Notes: generated by a model from the sequence alone, not told the origin. A stretch of DNA of 64,000 bases from Rhodocyclaceae bacterium (GCA_013791905.1 VMSX01000030.1:228741-292740), one strand, 5' to 3'; positions 1-9,829 are shown, counted from the first letter of the stretch. Translations and numbers: made by a program.

Positions 1-522
1 TATCTGATCGGGATTATCCGGCGAGCGGCGCCATGAGCCCAGGTGGACTTCGTAGACGGAATGCGGGGCGTCGAGCGCATTCGCCTGCTTGCGCCTACCC
101 ATCCAGTTTTCGTCGTGCCACTGGTAATCCAGACTGGCGATGATCGAAGCGGTGGCCGGAGCGACTTCACTGGTGAAGGCGAAGGGGTCGGCCTTGTCGA
201 CCTTGTAGCCATTCACATTCGATTCGATGTGGAACTTGTAGCGCTGCCCGACGCTGGCACCCGGCACAAAACCTTCCCAGATGCCGGCATCGGCATGGAT
301 GCGCCGCAGCCAGTGAGTATGGCGGTGCCAGTCGTTGAACTCGCCCATGACGGAGACGGCATGGGCATTCGGCGCCCATAGCGCGAAATGACAGCCGGCG
401 ACGCCATCGCGTACCTCGGGATGGGCGCCGAGGAGCTCGTAAAGCCGGCTATGGCTGCCTTCGCGAAACAGGTGGAGATCAAGGTCGCTCAAGCGACTGA
501 TGAGTGTCTGAATATTCGGCAT
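1..522 (-). CDS. glgB: 1,4-alpha-glucan branching enzyme, N-terminal part (runs off the window)
   Basis: Forms alpha-1,6 branches in glycogen in the cytoplasm. Only the first 174 codons lie in the window; the reading frame is open to position 1, so the gene is cut by the window edge, not broken. The visible part is the N-terminal CBM48-type region: LYELLGAHPE near residue 25, FALWAPNAHAVSVMGEFNDW near residue 48, and SVYEVHLGSWRR near the end, all hallmark GlgB blocks. The start is the ATG at 520-522 (minus strand), preceded by GGAG about seven bases upstream. No other glycogen gene is visible, and the downstream neighbour is outside the window. Identification is from family motifs; the catalytic barrel is not seen. 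Confidence 0.93.
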   Translation of the reverse strand, partial: MPNIQTLISRLSDLDLHLFREGSHSRLYELLGAHPEVRDGVAGCHFALWAPNAHAVSVMGEFNDWHRHTHWLRRIHADAGIWEGFVPGASVGQRYKFHIESNVNGYKVDKADPFAFTSEVAPATASIIASLDYQWHDENWMGRRKQANALDAPHSVYEVHLGSWRRSPDNPDQI

Positions 523-867
523 ATGTGCTCCGTCCTGAGTGGCAGGATTGGCGTGACGATCTGCGCCTGACATCACGGATTGCTGGATGAAGGGTCAGGT
601 TCAAACGGAAATTCAGCGAATGTTCGATGCGCGCATCGGAGAACTCCGCGCCGACCTGTTAGACCGTTTCTTCTACCATACTTTTTCAGGGATGGGGTGA
701 CCTGCTACTGTAGCCGTACTGCGCGGAGCAGGCGGTCGATGCCCCCGTGCTGATTGTTCGGGTTGCGTCATGACCATGATGCCGTATCGATGACAAAACA
801 TTATTGCGCCTTGATTCTGGGCGCGATAATACCTATATGAACACCCATCACCGGAACGTCACCGCAC
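523..867. other. Divergent intergenic region between glgB and the GNAT/FemAB-like gene
   Basis: 345 bases separating two divergent genes, so it should carry both promoters. A 37-codon plus-strand frame starts with ATG at 587 and stops at 700, with weak ribosome-site context; I cannot say it is expressed. At about 801-832 the sequence has imperfect dyad symmetry (ATTATTGCGCC and GGGCGCGATAAT) ending in a GATAAT that could serve as a -10 element for the downstream gene. Nothing else recognised. Confidence 0.3.
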
Positions 868-2016
868 ATGCTTGACGCCACACTTCTTACGAGCGCGCTT
901 GACCTCGACGAGGCCGACTGGCAGGGGCTGGCCACGGCCGGCGATCCCTTCGTCAGCCGAGCGTTCCTCGGCGCGGCCGAGCAATGCGTCACCGCACGCG
1001 GCCCGCTGGGCTGGAAGCCGATGCACCTTGTGCTGCGCGCCGATGAAGGGCGGATCGCCGGCTTGTTGCCCATGTATGAACGCCATCACTGGTACGGCGA
1101 TTTCGCGATGGATTACAGCTGGGGAGCAGCCTGGCAGCAGGCCGGACTGAGTTACTTTCCGAAATTCGTCACCGGCGTGCCCTTCACGCCGTCACCGGGA
1201 CCGCGCCTGCTGGTGGCGGGCAATGGCGGTTCCGAGGTTGCTGCTGCACTGATCGCCGCCGCCAGAGATCTCACCGTCGCTTCGGGCGCCTCCAACTGGC
1301 AATGCCTGTATGTGCGCGAACCCGAGCGCGCGATGCTTGAAGCGGCCGGGCTGCTGGTGCGGCGCGGCGTGCAGTTCCACTGGCTCAATCGCGGCTATCG
1401 CGATTTCACCGATTTTCTGGGCACCTTCACGGCCGAGAAGCGCAAGAAGCTGAAGCGCGAGCGGCGCGCGGTGGCCGATGCGGGATTGCGTGTCGAAGTG
1501 CTCCACGGCGACGAGATCGAAGATGCGCAGTGGTCGGTCATCCACCGCCATTACCAATGTACTTTCGAGCGGCTGGGTGGCTACGCCGTGTTCACTGCCG
1601 ATTTCTTCCGCAGCGTCGGCGCCGCGCTGGGTCGGCAGATGGTGGTGTTCTGCGCGTTCGACAGAGCGCGGCCCGAACAACCCGTGGCCTCGGCGATTTG
1701 CTACCGCGACGCCGCGGCGCTCTACGGTCGCCACTGGGGCACCGAGATCGACTGTCCCGGCCTGCATTTCGAGCTGTGCTACCACGCGGGCATCGAATAC
1801 GCGATCGGCCACGGCCTGCAGCGCTTCGAGCCCGGTGCGCAGGGCGAGCACAAGCTCGCCCGCGGCTTCGAGCCGGTGCCGACCTGGTCCGCCTTCTGGA
1901 TCGCCGATCCGCGCCTGCGCGACGCGGTGGCGCGCTACCTGGCGCGCGAAGAGGGCGCGATGCTGGACTACCAGACCGCGATGGCGGGGCACCTGCCGTA
2001 CCGCATGTCCTTCTGA
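868..2016 (+). CDS. GNAT/FemAB-like N-acyltransferase (COG3146 type)
   Basis: A 382-residue protein of the family often labelled peptidoglycan biosynthesis/recognition or GNAT-like (DUF482). Family members have an acyltransferase fold related to FemAB; the substrate is not established. Visible blocks are a central basic segment (TAEKRKKLKRERR, residues 185-200), IYRHYQ-like and FFRSVGAALG segments in the middle, and a C-terminal GLHFELCYHAGIEYAI, followed by FEPGAQGEHKLARGFEP, which is the strongest family signature. The gene stands alone between glgB (divergent) and tRNA-Val (convergent). The start at 868 is an ATG; upstream sequence carries a possible promoter but no strong ribosome site. 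Assignment to the family is solid; the biochemical role is not. Confidence 0.8.
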   Translation: MLDATLLTSALDLDEADWQGLATAGDPFVSRAFLGAAEQCVTARGPLGWKPMHLVLRADEGRIAGLLPMYERHHWYGDFAMDYSWGAAWQQAGLSYFPKFVTGVPFTPSPGPRLLVAGNGGSEVAAALIAAARDLTVASGASNWQCLYVREPERAMLEAAGLLVRRGVQFHWLNRGYRDFTDFLGTFTAEKRKKLKRERRAVADAGLRVEVLHGDEIEDAQWSVIHRHYQCTFERLGGYAVFTADFFRSVGAALGRQMVVFCAFDRARPEQPVASAICYRDAAALYGRHWGTEIDCPGLHFELCYHAGIEYAIGHGLQRFEPGAQGEHKLARGFEPVPTWSAFWIADPRLRDAVARYLAREEGAMLDYQTAMAGHLPYRMSF

Positions 2017-2077
2017 TATGCCACGAGAAGTCGCCGGCAGCAGGCTGCCGCTATGGTCAGAGCGGATCCGGGAAAAT

Positions 2078-2106
2078 AAAAACGCCAGCGTGCTGCTGGC
2101 GTTTGA
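2078..2106. terminator. Stem-loop terminator between GNAT-like gene and tRNA-Val
   Basis: AACGCCAGC (2081-2089) pairs with GCTGGCGTT (2095-2103) around a five-base loop. Read on the minus strand the hairpin is followed by a T-rich run (complement of the A-rich stretch at 2072-2082), so it looks like an intrinsic terminator for the tRNA transcript; it could also stop plus-strand transcription, though the T-run there is short. Confidence 0.7.
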
Positions 2107-2132
2107 AGTGCTGTAACCGTTTGATTTTATTT

Positions 2133-2207
2133 TGGTGGGTGGTACTGGGTTTGAACCAGTGACCCCTGCCGTGTGAAGGCAGTGCTCTACCGCTGAGCTA
2201 ACCACCC
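2133..2207 (-). tRNA. tRNA-Val (anticodon CAC)
   Basis: The minus strand reads GGGTGGTTAGCTCAGC at the 5' end and closes with ACCACCC plus A and an encoded CCA. The acceptor stem is GGGTGGT with ACCACCC, the D-arm box is intact, the T-arm is GGTTCAAACC, and the anticodon stem CTGCC/GGCAG surrounds loop TTCACAC, giving anticodon CAC for GUG codons. Transcribed in the same direction as the upstream aminotransferase gene and followed by the stem-loop at 2078-2106. Confidence 0.95.
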
Positions 2208-2310
2208 AAGATGCCGACTGTGGCTTGAATTCATGCTTTATCGAGGCGGCGAATGTTAGCACACTCCAATCGCACGGAAAGACGACTGGAGTGGCGAGTG
2301 ATGGTGATAT

Positions 2311-3513
2311 TTACTTGATAACCGCCGCGATGGCTTTCGCCACGTATTCGATATTCCTGGTATTCAGTGCAGCGACGCAGATGCGGCCGGTGCTGACGGC
2401 GTAGATGCCGTATTCGGCGCGCATTTTTTCCACCTGCGCAGCCGTCAGGCCGGTATAGGAGAACATGCCGCGCTGGACATTGATGAAGGAAAAGTCCTTG
2501 GCGCCGGCGGCCGCAAGATTTTCGACGAGGCTGGAGCGCATGACGCGGATGCGGTCGCGCATGCCGGCGAGTTCGTCTTCCCACATCTGGCGCAGTTCGG
2601 GGCTGGACAGTACCGCGGCAACCACCGCGCCGCCGTGGGTGGGCGGGTTGGAGTAGTTGGTGCGGATCACGCGCTTGACCTGGGACAGCACGCGGGACGA
2701 CTCTTCCTTGCTGGCGGTGACGATGGTCAGCGCGCCGACGCGCTCGCCGTAGAGCGAGAAAGACTTGGAGAAGGAGCTGGAAACGAAGAACTGCAGGCCG
2801 GAAGCGGTGAACAGGTCAAGTGCTGCGGCGTCCTGCTGGATGCTGTCGGCGAAACCCTGGTAGGCCATGTCGATGAAGGCGACGAGGTTTTTCTCCTTGA
2901 TGGCGGCAACCACCTCGGCCCACTGGGCGGCAGTGATGTCAGCGCCGGTCGGGTTGTGGCAGCAGGCATGCAGCACGACGATGGACTTGGCCGGCATCGC
3001 GGCCAATGAGGCCTTCATGGCGGCGAAATCGACACCGCGCGTGGCGGCGTCATAGTAGGCGTAGTCCTTGACCGGAAAGCCGGCATTTTCGAACAGGGCG
3101 CGATGGTTTTCCCAGCTGGGGTCGCTGATATAGACGGTCGAACCCGGCAGCAGTTGCTTGAGGTAATCCGCGCCGACCTTGAGCGCGCCGGTGCCGCCCA
3201 GGCACTGGCAGGTGATGGCGCGGCCGGCGGCGAGCAGTTCGGAGTCCTTGCCGAACATCAGGTTTTGCACTGCGCCGTTGTAGGCGGGCGTGCCATCGAT
3301 GGGTTGGTAGCCGCGCGGCGGCTGGGCTTCGAGGCGGGCCTTTTCGGCAGCCTTGACGGCCGCCAGCAGCGGAATCTTGCCATCGTCGCCGAAGTAGACG
3401 CCGACGCCCAGGTTCACCTTGGCGGGATTCTTGTCGGCATTGAAAGCTTCGTTGAGACCGAGGATCGGGTCGCGCGGGGCCATTTCGACGTTGGCAAAAA
3501 GAGAAGTGCTCAT
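2311..3513 (-). CDS. tyrB: Aromatic/aspartate aminotransferase (fold type I, PLP)
   Basis: A 400-residue aminotransferase of the AspC/TyrB group, swapping amino groups between aspartate or aromatic amino acids and 2-oxo acids with pyridoxal phosphate. The PLP lysine sits in SSSFSKSFSLYGERVG (about residue 245); the substrate-binding block CCHNPTGADIT is near residue 185 and the C-terminal arginine in STGRICVAALN near residue 380. Full length for the family. The start ATG at 3513 lacks an obvious strong ribosome site but the N-terminus (FANVEMAPRDPILGLNEAF) aligns with family starts. It faces away from ppdK across about 160 bases that contain both promoters. AspC versus TyrB cannot be settled by eye, so the symbol is tentative. 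Confidence 0.9.
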   Translation of the reverse strand: MSTSLFANVEMAPRDPILGLNEAFNADKNPAKVNLGVGVYFGDDGKIPLLAAVKAAEKARLEAQPPRGYQPIDGTPAYNGAVQNLMFGKDSELLAAGRAITCQCLGGTGALKVGADYLKQLLPGSTVYISDPSWENHRALFENAGFPVKDYAYYDAATRGVDFAAMKASLAAMPAKSIVVLHACCHNPTGADITAAQWAEVVAAIKEKNLVAFIDMAYQGFADSIQQDAAALDLFTASGLQFFVSSSFSKSFSLYGERVGALTIVTASKEESSRVLSQVKRVIRTNYSNPPTHGGAVVAAVLSSPELRQMWEDELAGMRDRIRVMRSSLVENLAAAGAKDFSFINVQRGMFSYTGLTAAQVEKMRAEYGIYAVSTGRICVAALNTRNIEYVAKAIAAVIK

Positions 3514-3676
3514 GTGAACTCCAGTAAGGTTGGCTGATTGGCAGGTAGGCGGCGGAGGCCGGGCTTCGGCCGCAAGACACGCAATAATACTCCCGGTCTT
3601 ACCGGCGCATGTCAGTCGTCTCGTATAAAATCAGACGAAACAAAACTACCATCACAAGATGAAAAGGGACCTGGAT

Positions 3677-6475
3677 ATGGCAAACACCAAATTTGTTTAT
3701 GCCTTCGAAGAAGGCGATGGCAAGAACAAGATGCTGTTGGGCGGCAAGGGCGCGAATCTGTGCGAGATGACCCAGATCGGACTGAACGTGCCGCCCGGCT
3801 TCACGATCACCACCGATACCTGCCTGAGTTATCTGGAGCATGACGCCCTGCCTGAGGGCGCGATGGACGAAGTCCTCGCCCACATGAAGGCTCTCGAACA
3901 GAAGACCGGAAAAACCTTCGGCGGCGGTGACAATCCGCTGCTGGTGTCGGTGCGCTCCGGCTCCTCAATGTCGATGCCGGGCATGATGGACACCATCCTC
4001 AACCTGGGCCTCAACAAGACCACGCTGCAGGCGATCATCAAGTTGACCGACAACCCGCGTTTCGGTTACGACGCCTACCGCCGCTTCATCCAGCTGTTCG
4101 GCAAGATCGCACTGGGGGTCGAGGACAAGCATTTCGACGAAGCCATGGCGGCCATGAAGAAAAAAGTCGGCGTGGCGCAGGACGTTGATCTCAAGGCCGA
4201 ACACCTGGCAGAACTGGCGGATCAGTTTGCCAAAATCATCGAGGCCAACACCGGCAAGCCCTTCCCCGAAGACCCCTTCAAGCAGCTCGAGATCGCCATC
4301 GGTGCGGTGTTCCGCTCCTGGAACGGCAAGCGAGCCGTCGACTACCGCAAGCAATTCAGGATCACCAAGGATGTTGCCAACGGCACTGCCGTCAGTGTCT
4401 GCACCATGGTGTTCGGCAACATGGGCAATGACTCGGGCACCGGCGTCGGCTTCACCCGCAACCCTGGCACCGGCGAGGACATGATCTATGGCGAATACCT
4501 CGTCAACGCCCAGGGCGAGGACGTCGTGGCCGGCATTCGTACGCCGAGGGCCATCGCCGAGATGGAACAGGACATGCCGGAAATCTACCGGCAGTTGCTT
4601 GAATTACATAATCGTCTCGAAAAACATTACAAGGAAGTGCAGGATTTCGAATTCACCATCGAACGTGGCATTCTGTACTGCCTGCAAACCCGCAACGGCA
4701 AGATGAATGCCCAGGCGCTGGTGCGCACCTCGGTCGAGATGTTCAAGGAAGGCCTGATCAGCAAGGAGGTGGCGTTGTTGCGCGTCGATCCCGCCATGCT
4801 GGAACAATTACTAGTGCCGCAACTGTCGCCCAATTTCAAGGGCAAACCACTCGCCACCGGCCTGTCGGCCTCGCCGGGTGCTGCTTCCGGCAAGATCGTC
4901 TTCGACGCCGACACGGCTGAATCGCGTGGCCTCGCGGGCGAAAAAATCATCCTGGTGCGCGAAGAGACCAAACCCGAGGACATTCACGGCTTCTTCCATG
5001 CGCAGGGCATTCTCACCAGTCGCGGCGGCAAGACTTCCCACGCGGCGGTGGTTGCACGCGGCATGGGCAAGCCCTGTGTGTCAGGCTGCGAGGCCATCCA
5101 CATCGACGACCTGAAACGTTGCGCCACCATCGGCGACACGACGCTGCACGAGGGCGACGTGATCACCATCGACGGCGGCAACGGCAACGTTTATGCCGGC
5201 GAAGTGCCGACTGTGCAGGCCGAATTCAACCAGGATATGGCCACCCTGTTGAAGTGGGCCGATCAGGTCTCGCGCCTCAAGGTGATGGCCAACGCCGACA
5301 CGCCGGAAGATGCCATCCGCGCGCGCGCGTTTGGTGCCATGGGCATCGGCCTATGTCGCACCGAGCGCATGTTCAACGCCACCGACCGTCTGCCCATCGT
5401 GCAGGAAATGATCCTCGCCGAGTCCAGCGAAGAACGCCAGGCCGCGCTCGACCGTCTCCTGCCAATCCAGCGTTCCGACTTCAAGGGCATTTTCAAGGCC
5501 ATGCGCGGGCTGCCGGTCACCGTGCGCCTGATCGATCCGCCGTTGCACGAGTTTCTGCCCACCGCCGCCCAACTCGAACTGGAAATCGCCCACCTGCACC
5601 ACCTGCGTGACTCCCTCAATGCACTCGAGGAACTGCCGGAAACGCTCAAGCTGCTGAATCCGCGGCTCTACATGCAATATGCCGACGGCCTTTCCAAACT
5701 TGGCCGCAGCATGTCCGAGTTCAAGGACAATCACCTCGAAGAGGATGTCATCGCCAAAAAGGAGAAGACGCTCAAGAAGGTGCGCGCGCTCTCCGAGGTC
5801 AACCCGATGCTTGGTCATCGCGGCGTGCGGCTCGGCATCACCTATCCCGAAATCTATTCGATGCAGATCCAGGCGGTGCTCGAAGCCGCCGCGCTGTGCG
5901 CCAAGGAAGGCATCGAGGTCTATCCGGAGATCATGGTGCCGCAGGTGGCGACGGTGGAAGAGCTGGTGCGCATCCACAGCTATGTCAAACGCATCCACAA
6001 GGTGGTCGAGCTCACCCATGGCATCAATGTCGGCTACAAGTTCGGCAGCATGTTGGAAGTGGTGCGCGCCTGCCTGCGTGCCGGGCGCATGGCGCAGGAT
6101 GCGGAGTTCTTCTCCTTCGGTACCAACGACCTGTCGCAGGCTACCTTCTCGTTCAGTCGTGAGGATGCCGAGAACAAGTTCCTGCCGGGCTACGTCGAAG
6201 CGGGCATTCTCATCGACAACCCCTTCGAAGTGCTTGACCAGAAGGGTGTCGGCGAGTTGATGAAGCTGGCCGTGACTGAAGGCCGCAAGACCAACCCCGA
6301 TCTCAAGATCGGCATCTGCGGCGAGCATGGCGGTCACCCCGGCTCGATCGCTTTCTGCCATGCAATCGGACTGACGTATGTGTCCTGCTCCGGTCCACGC
6401 GTGCCGATCGCGCGCCTGGCCGCGGCACAGGCGCAGCTGCTCGATCAAGGCGGCCAAGTCACGAAGAACGCCTGA
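3677..6475 (+). CDS. ppdK: Pyruvate, phosphate dikinase
   Basis: Interconverts pyruvate, ATP and phosphate with phosphoenolpyruvate, AMP and diphosphate. The product is about 932 residues, usual for bacterial PPDK. The N-terminal nucleotide-binding domain begins KFVYAFEEGDGKNKMLLGGKG. The phosphohistidine block is TSRGGKTSHAAVVARGMGKP (about residues 447-466), and the C-terminal PEP/pyruvate barrel contains GLCRTERMF, MLGHRGVRLG, SFGTNDLSQ and GICGEHGGHP. I prefer the ATG at 3677 over the upstream ATG at 3659 because AAAAGGGA lies seven bases before it. A TATAAA at 3624-3629 may be the -10 box. The stop overlaps the next ATG by one base, so it probably heads an operon with the DsbA-like gene. 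Confidence 0.97.
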   Translation: MANTKFVYAFEEGDGKNKMLLGGKGANLCEMTQIGLNVPPGFTITTDTCLSYLEHDALPEGAMDEVLAHMKALEQKTGKTFGGGDNPLLVSVRSGSSMSMPGMMDTILNLGLNKTTLQAIIKLTDNPRFGYDAYRRFIQLFGKIALGVEDKHFDEAMAAMKKKVGVAQDVDLKAEHLAELADQFAKIIEANTGKPFPEDPFKQLEIAIGAVFRSWNGKRAVDYRKQFRITKDVANGTAVSVCTMVFGNMGNDSGTGVGFTRNPGTGEDMIYGEYLVNAQGEDVVAGIRTPRAIAEMEQDMPEIYRQLLELHNRLEKHYKEVQDFEFTIERGILYCLQTRNGKMNAQALVRTSVEMFKEGLISKEVALLRVDPAMLEQLLVPQLSPNFKGKPLATGLSASPGAASGKIVFDADTAESRGLAGEKIILVREETKPEDIHGFFHAQGILTSRGGKTSHAAVVARGMGKPCVSGCEAIHIDDLKRCATIGDTTLHEGDVITIDGGNGNVYAGEVPTVQAEFNQDMATLLKWADQVSRLKVMANADTPEDAIRARAFGAMGIGLCRTERMFNATDRLPIVQEMILAESSEERQAALDRLLPIQRSDFKGIFKAMRGLPVTVRLIDPPLHEFLPTAAQLELEIAHLHHLRDSLNALEELPETLKLLNPRLYMQYADGLSKLGRSMSEFKDNHLEEDVIAKKEKTLKKVRALSEVNPMLGHRGVRLGITYPEIYSMQIQAVLEAAALCAKEGIEVYPEIMVPQVATVEELVRIHSYVKRIHKVVELTHGINVGYKFGSMLEVVRACLRAGRMAQDAEFFSFGTNDLSQATFSFSREDAENKFLPGYVEAGILIDNPFEVLDQKGVGELMKLAVTEGRKTNPDLKIGICGEHGGHPGSIAFCHAIGLTYVSCSGPRVPIARLAAAQAQLLDQGGQVTKNA

Positions 6476-7110
6476 TGCTTACCATCGAGATTGTTTCCGA
6501 CGTCGTTTGTCCCTGGTGCTTCATCGGCAAACGCCGGCTGGAGACGGCGCTTGCCATGGTGCGGCGGGATATTCCCGACTTTGCCTGCCAGACCATTTGG
6601 CGGCCGTTTTTCCTCAATCCGGACACACCGCCCGAGGGCGAACCCTATCTGCCTTTTCTCGTAAACAAATTCGGTAGCCGCGAAAAGGTCGAGGAGTTGT
6701 TCGAGCGCGTGCGCGAAGCGGGCCGCGCTTATGGCCTCGACTATGCCTTCGAGAAAATCGCCCTGCGCGCCAATACGCTGAAGGCGCATCGCCTGCTGCA
6801 CTGGGCGCAGGCAAAGGGCAATGCCGACGCACTGATCGAAAGATTGTTTGCCGCGCAATTCCAGCGTGGCGAGGCGGTGGGCGATCCCGAAACACTGGTG
6901 AAGATTGCCGCCGAGTGCGGTTACGACGCCAAGGAGGTAGCGGCTTATCTGGCGTCGGATCGTGATGTCGACCTCGTTCGGCAGCGCGAAAGCGCAGCCC
7001 GGCAAATGGGCATCACGATGATTCCTACTTTCATCTTGGCAGGTAAACAGATCATTGTCGGCGCCGAGGATCCGGCGATTCTTGCTGAGGGCATCCGCCG
7101 CTCAATCTGA
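6475..7110 (+). CDS. DsbA-family oxidoreductase (FrnE type)
   Basis: A 211-residue thioredoxin-fold protein with an N-terminal CPWC active site in VVCPWCFIGKRRLETAL. The FrnE-like signatures are present: WRPFFLNPDTP, LKAHRLLHWA, and the C-terminal GITMIPTFILAGKQIIVGA with the cis-proline of the fold. There is no signal peptide, so it is expected in the cytoplasm, as is usual for FrnE-like members. It overlaps ppdK by one base (TGATG) and lies 12 bases before tadA, so the three are probably co-transcribed. The natural substrate of this subfamily is unclear. Confidence 0.9.
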   Translation: MLTIEIVSDVVCPWCFIGKRRLETALAMVRRDIPDFACQTIWRPFFLNPDTPPEGEPYLPFLVNKFGSREKVEELFERVREAGRAYGLDYAFEKIALRANTLKAHRLLHWAQAKGNADALIERLFAAQFQRGEAVGDPETLVKIAAECGYDAKEVAAYLASDRDVDLVRQRESAARQMGITMIPTFILAGKQIIVGAEDPAILAEGIRRSI

Positions 7111-7586
<476 letters not shown>

Positions 7587-7587
<1 letters not shown>

Positions 7588-8489
7588 TGCGCATCAGAAT
7601 CAGCATTCCGGCGCAGACCTTGGAACTCCATGACGCGAATGGCGCACTGCTCAAACGCTACGCCGTCTCGACGGCGGCGAATGGCGCAGGGGAGCAAAGC
7701 GGCAGTTTCTGCACGCCGCGCGGCAAACACCTCATTCGCGCAAAAGTCGGCGCTGGTGCGACGGCGAATACAGTGTTCGTGCGCCGCCGGCCGACCGGTG
7801 AAATCTGGACGCCCGCACTCGCGGCAGCCAACCCCGGCCGCGACTGGATCCTGACGCGCATTCTCTGGCTGTCGGGCTGTGAACCGGGCTTCAATCGGCG
7901 CGGCCAGGTCGACACCATGCGCCGCTATATCTACATCCACGGCAGCCCGGATAGCGTGCCTTTGGGAACGCCCGGCTCGATCGGCTGTATCCGCATGCAC
8001 AACGCCGACATCGTCGCGTTGTTCGACCGGGTGCCGCCCTACACGCCGGTCGACATCGTCGAGTTTCGTATCAAAACGGGCGACTGGAAAGCGCTCGGCG
8101 CGATCGCCATGCCGCTGCGCGAGCGCGTGTTCGTGGTGGAGCAGGGCGTCCCACTGGAGATCGAGCAGGACGAATACGATGCGACGAGCCGCCATGTCGT
8201 CGCCTTTGGCCCCAAAGGCGAACCGATTGGCACCGGCCGCTTGTTGCCCCACGGCCATATCGGTCGCATGGCGGTCCTGCGGGACTGGCGTGGTCGCGGC
8301 GTCGGCACTGCCTTGTTACAAAGCTTGCTCGAACTTGCCGCCCAAAACAGGAAACGCATGGTCCGGCTCAACGCCCAAACCCATGCTGCGCCGTTCTATG
8401 CGCAGTTTGGTTTTGTCGTCGAGGGCGAGGTTTTCCTGGAAGCCGGGATAGAGCATGTCAGCATGCACAAGACGCTCCGGCCAGCCTGA
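7587..8489 (+). CDS. L,D-transpeptidase (YkuD) fused to a GNAT acetyltransferase
   Basis: A 300-residue two-domain protein. Residues 1-165 form a YkuD/ErfK domain, with HGSPDSVPLGTPGSIGCIRM carrying the catalytic histidine and cysteine. Residues 170-300 form a GNAT domain of the ElaA/YitI style, with RERVFVVEQGVP, an acetyl-CoA block RDWRGRGVGTALLQSLL and a terminal FYAQFGFVVEGEVF. There is no signal peptide, odd for an enzyme that would cross-link peptidoglycan. The start at 7587 overlaps the tadA stop; longer upstream starts would lie inside tadA in another frame. A copy of the dispersed 25-base motif lies in the YkuD domain (7742-7766) without shifting the frame. Each domain call is firm; the joint function is unknown. 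Confidence 0.85.
7742..7766 (+). repeat. Dispersed 25-base motif, copy 1 (inside the YkuD/GNAT gene)
   Basis: Reads AAAAGTCGGCGCTGG then TGCG then ACGGCG. In the host frame it encodes KVGAGATA. Exact match to the consensus. Confidence 0.9.
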
Positions 8490-8501
8490 AATACCGCCGT
8501 A

Positions 8502-9464
8502 TCAGGGATTCACGCACAATCCGGGAACGCTGTCGCCGGCCTTGCCGCAGGGCGTTTGTGCGCCCGGCGCCGGGTGGGGGATGCCTGCATCGTCCATCTG
8601 TGCCGCGCGCGTATCCCATGACAACACGCCGCTGCGATCCACGTCCAGCCGCAACAGCCAGCCCAGTTTTCCCGCTGGTGTGTCAAAGCCGTCGAAAACA
8701 AAGTTGCCCAGGCTGTAGATGATCGGCTTGCCGCGATAAATCTCGCTGCCCTGCGTGACATGCGGATGACCGCCGACCACCGCGTCGGCACCGGCATCGA
8801 TCATCAGCCGCGCCAGGTGGCGCTGGCGCGCGTCCGGCGCCGGCTCGTTCTCCCAGCCCCAGTGCATGAAGGGGATCACCAGGTCGGCGCCGGCGGCGCG
8901 GGCCGCGCGGATGTCGGCGAGCACGTGACTGTCCTCGCTCCAGGCGATGCCCGGCCAATGGGGGCCAGCCGCGAAGCTGCGCGGCTTGAACTCGTTGTAG
9001 CCGAGCACGGCGATACGCAGGCCGTTTTTCTCGATCCACAGCGGCGCGTGGGCCTCGGTCTGGTTGCGGCCGCCGCCGAAACTGGTGATGCCGGTCTGCT
9101 TCAGGTGGTCGAGCGTTTCCAGAAATGCCGCCTGGCCGTAGTCGCCGGAATGGTTGTTGGAAACGGCCAGCGCGTCGAAACGGCCCTTGAGCACGGTCAG
9201 CACGCGCGGATCGGCGCGGAAGTTGTAGATCTTGCTGTCCATCGGCTGGCCGACCGTGGCTATGGGGCATTCGAGATTACCGATGCGGTAGTCGGCTTCG
9301 GCGAGCAGGGCAGCAAAGGGCGCCAGCGGATCACGGCCGGCGGCGATGGCCTGGCCGGGGCCGTCGTCGAGCATGATGTCGCCGACGAAAATCAGCTTCA
9401 CCGATTCGGCATGCACGGGCAGGACCGCGAACAGGCAGATCAGGAACAGCGCGCGCAGCGTCAT
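8502..9464 (-). CDS. CapA-family metallophosphoesterase-like exported protein
   Basis: A 320-residue protein with an N-terminal signal peptide (MTLRALFLICLFAVLPVHA) followed by the CapA/PgsA-type calcineurin-like fold: FVGDIMLDDGPG, GNLECPIAT, AVSNNHSGDYG, FMHWGWE and GGHPHVTQG. CapA proteins are known from poly-gamma-glutamate capsule loci, but most single-gene copies like this one have no proven role. The ATG at 9464 is chosen because it overlaps the upstream gene's stop as ATGA and gives a clean signal peptide; the longer start at 9479 does neither. It is the last gene of a minus-strand run that begins at ygfZ. Confidence 0.88.
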   Translation of the reverse strand: MTLRALFLICLFAVLPVHAESVKLIFVGDIMLDDGPGQAIAAGRDPLAPFAALLAEADYRIGNLECPIATVGQPMDSKIYNFRADPRVLTVLKGRFDALAVSNNHSGDYGQAAFLETLDHLKQTGITSFGGGRNQTEAHAPLWIEKNGLRIAVLGYNEFKPRSFAAGPHWPGIAWSEDSHVLADIRAARAAGADLVIPFMHWGWENEPAPDARQRHLARLMIDAGADAVVGGHPHVTQGSEIYRGKPIIYSLGNFVFDGFDTPAGKLGWLLRLDVDRSGVLSWDTRAAQMDDAGIPHPAPGAQTPCGKAGDSVPGLCVNP

Positions 9465-9829
9465 GGGCGCAACTCGCACCAGTACTGCAGTTCGCCGTCG
9501 CGCACCGGTTCATAGACGAAATGCTGGCCGCTGAAGCCGTGGCGACTGGAATTGGTCACGGGCAAGGAGAACGTTGCCTGATGCAGGGGTACCGGACCGC
9601 TGTCGCGGTCGCCATATACATAGGTCTTGATTGCGGTGCCTGCCTCGAACACCAGCCGGAACAGGAAATAGGAACCCACCTGCATGGTCGGCACGCTGTA
9701 GGGCGTGGCCACCGGCGCGGCTTCGATCACGCGGGTTTCCCCGCCATAGGTGATGTGGCAGGCGACGCTTTGGGTTTGGGCCTGCGCCACGCTGCCAAGG
9801 AAGATTGCCAGGAACAGCCAGTACTTCAT
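9461..9829 (-). CDS. Small exported protein of unknown function
   Basis: A 122-residue protein beginning MKYWLFLAIFLGSVAQAQ, a clear signal peptide, so the mature part should be periplasmic. The rest is predicted beta-rich, with two cysteines (VACHITYGG and the C-terminal YWCELRP) that could form a disulfide. I do not recognise the family with certainty; similar short proteins occur next to CapA or NRDE genes in betaproteobacteria. It overlaps both neighbours by four bases (ATGA junctions at 9461-9464 and 9826-9829), so it is translationally coupled within the ygfZ-NRDE-capA run. Confidence 0.75.
   Translation of the reverse strand: MKYWLFLAIFLGSVAQAQTQSVACHITYGGETRVIEAAPVATPYSVPTMQVGSYFLFRLVFEAGTAIKTYVYGDRDSGPVPLHQATFSLPVTNSSRHGFSGQHFVYEPVRDGELQYWCELRP

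Noticed and set aside
1192-2262. Long minus-strand frame across the GNAT-like gene and the tRNA
   Set aside because: It reads through the tRNA-Val antisense and shadows a well-supported plus-strand gene.
4160-4185. AAAAAGTCGGCG in ppdK resembling the motif
   Set aside because: The following bases (TGGCGCAGGACG) are out of register, and the residues are ordinary for PPDK.
5351-6457. Long minus-strand frame opposite ppdK
   Set aside because: Shadow of a high-GC gene; no motifs, no ribosome site.
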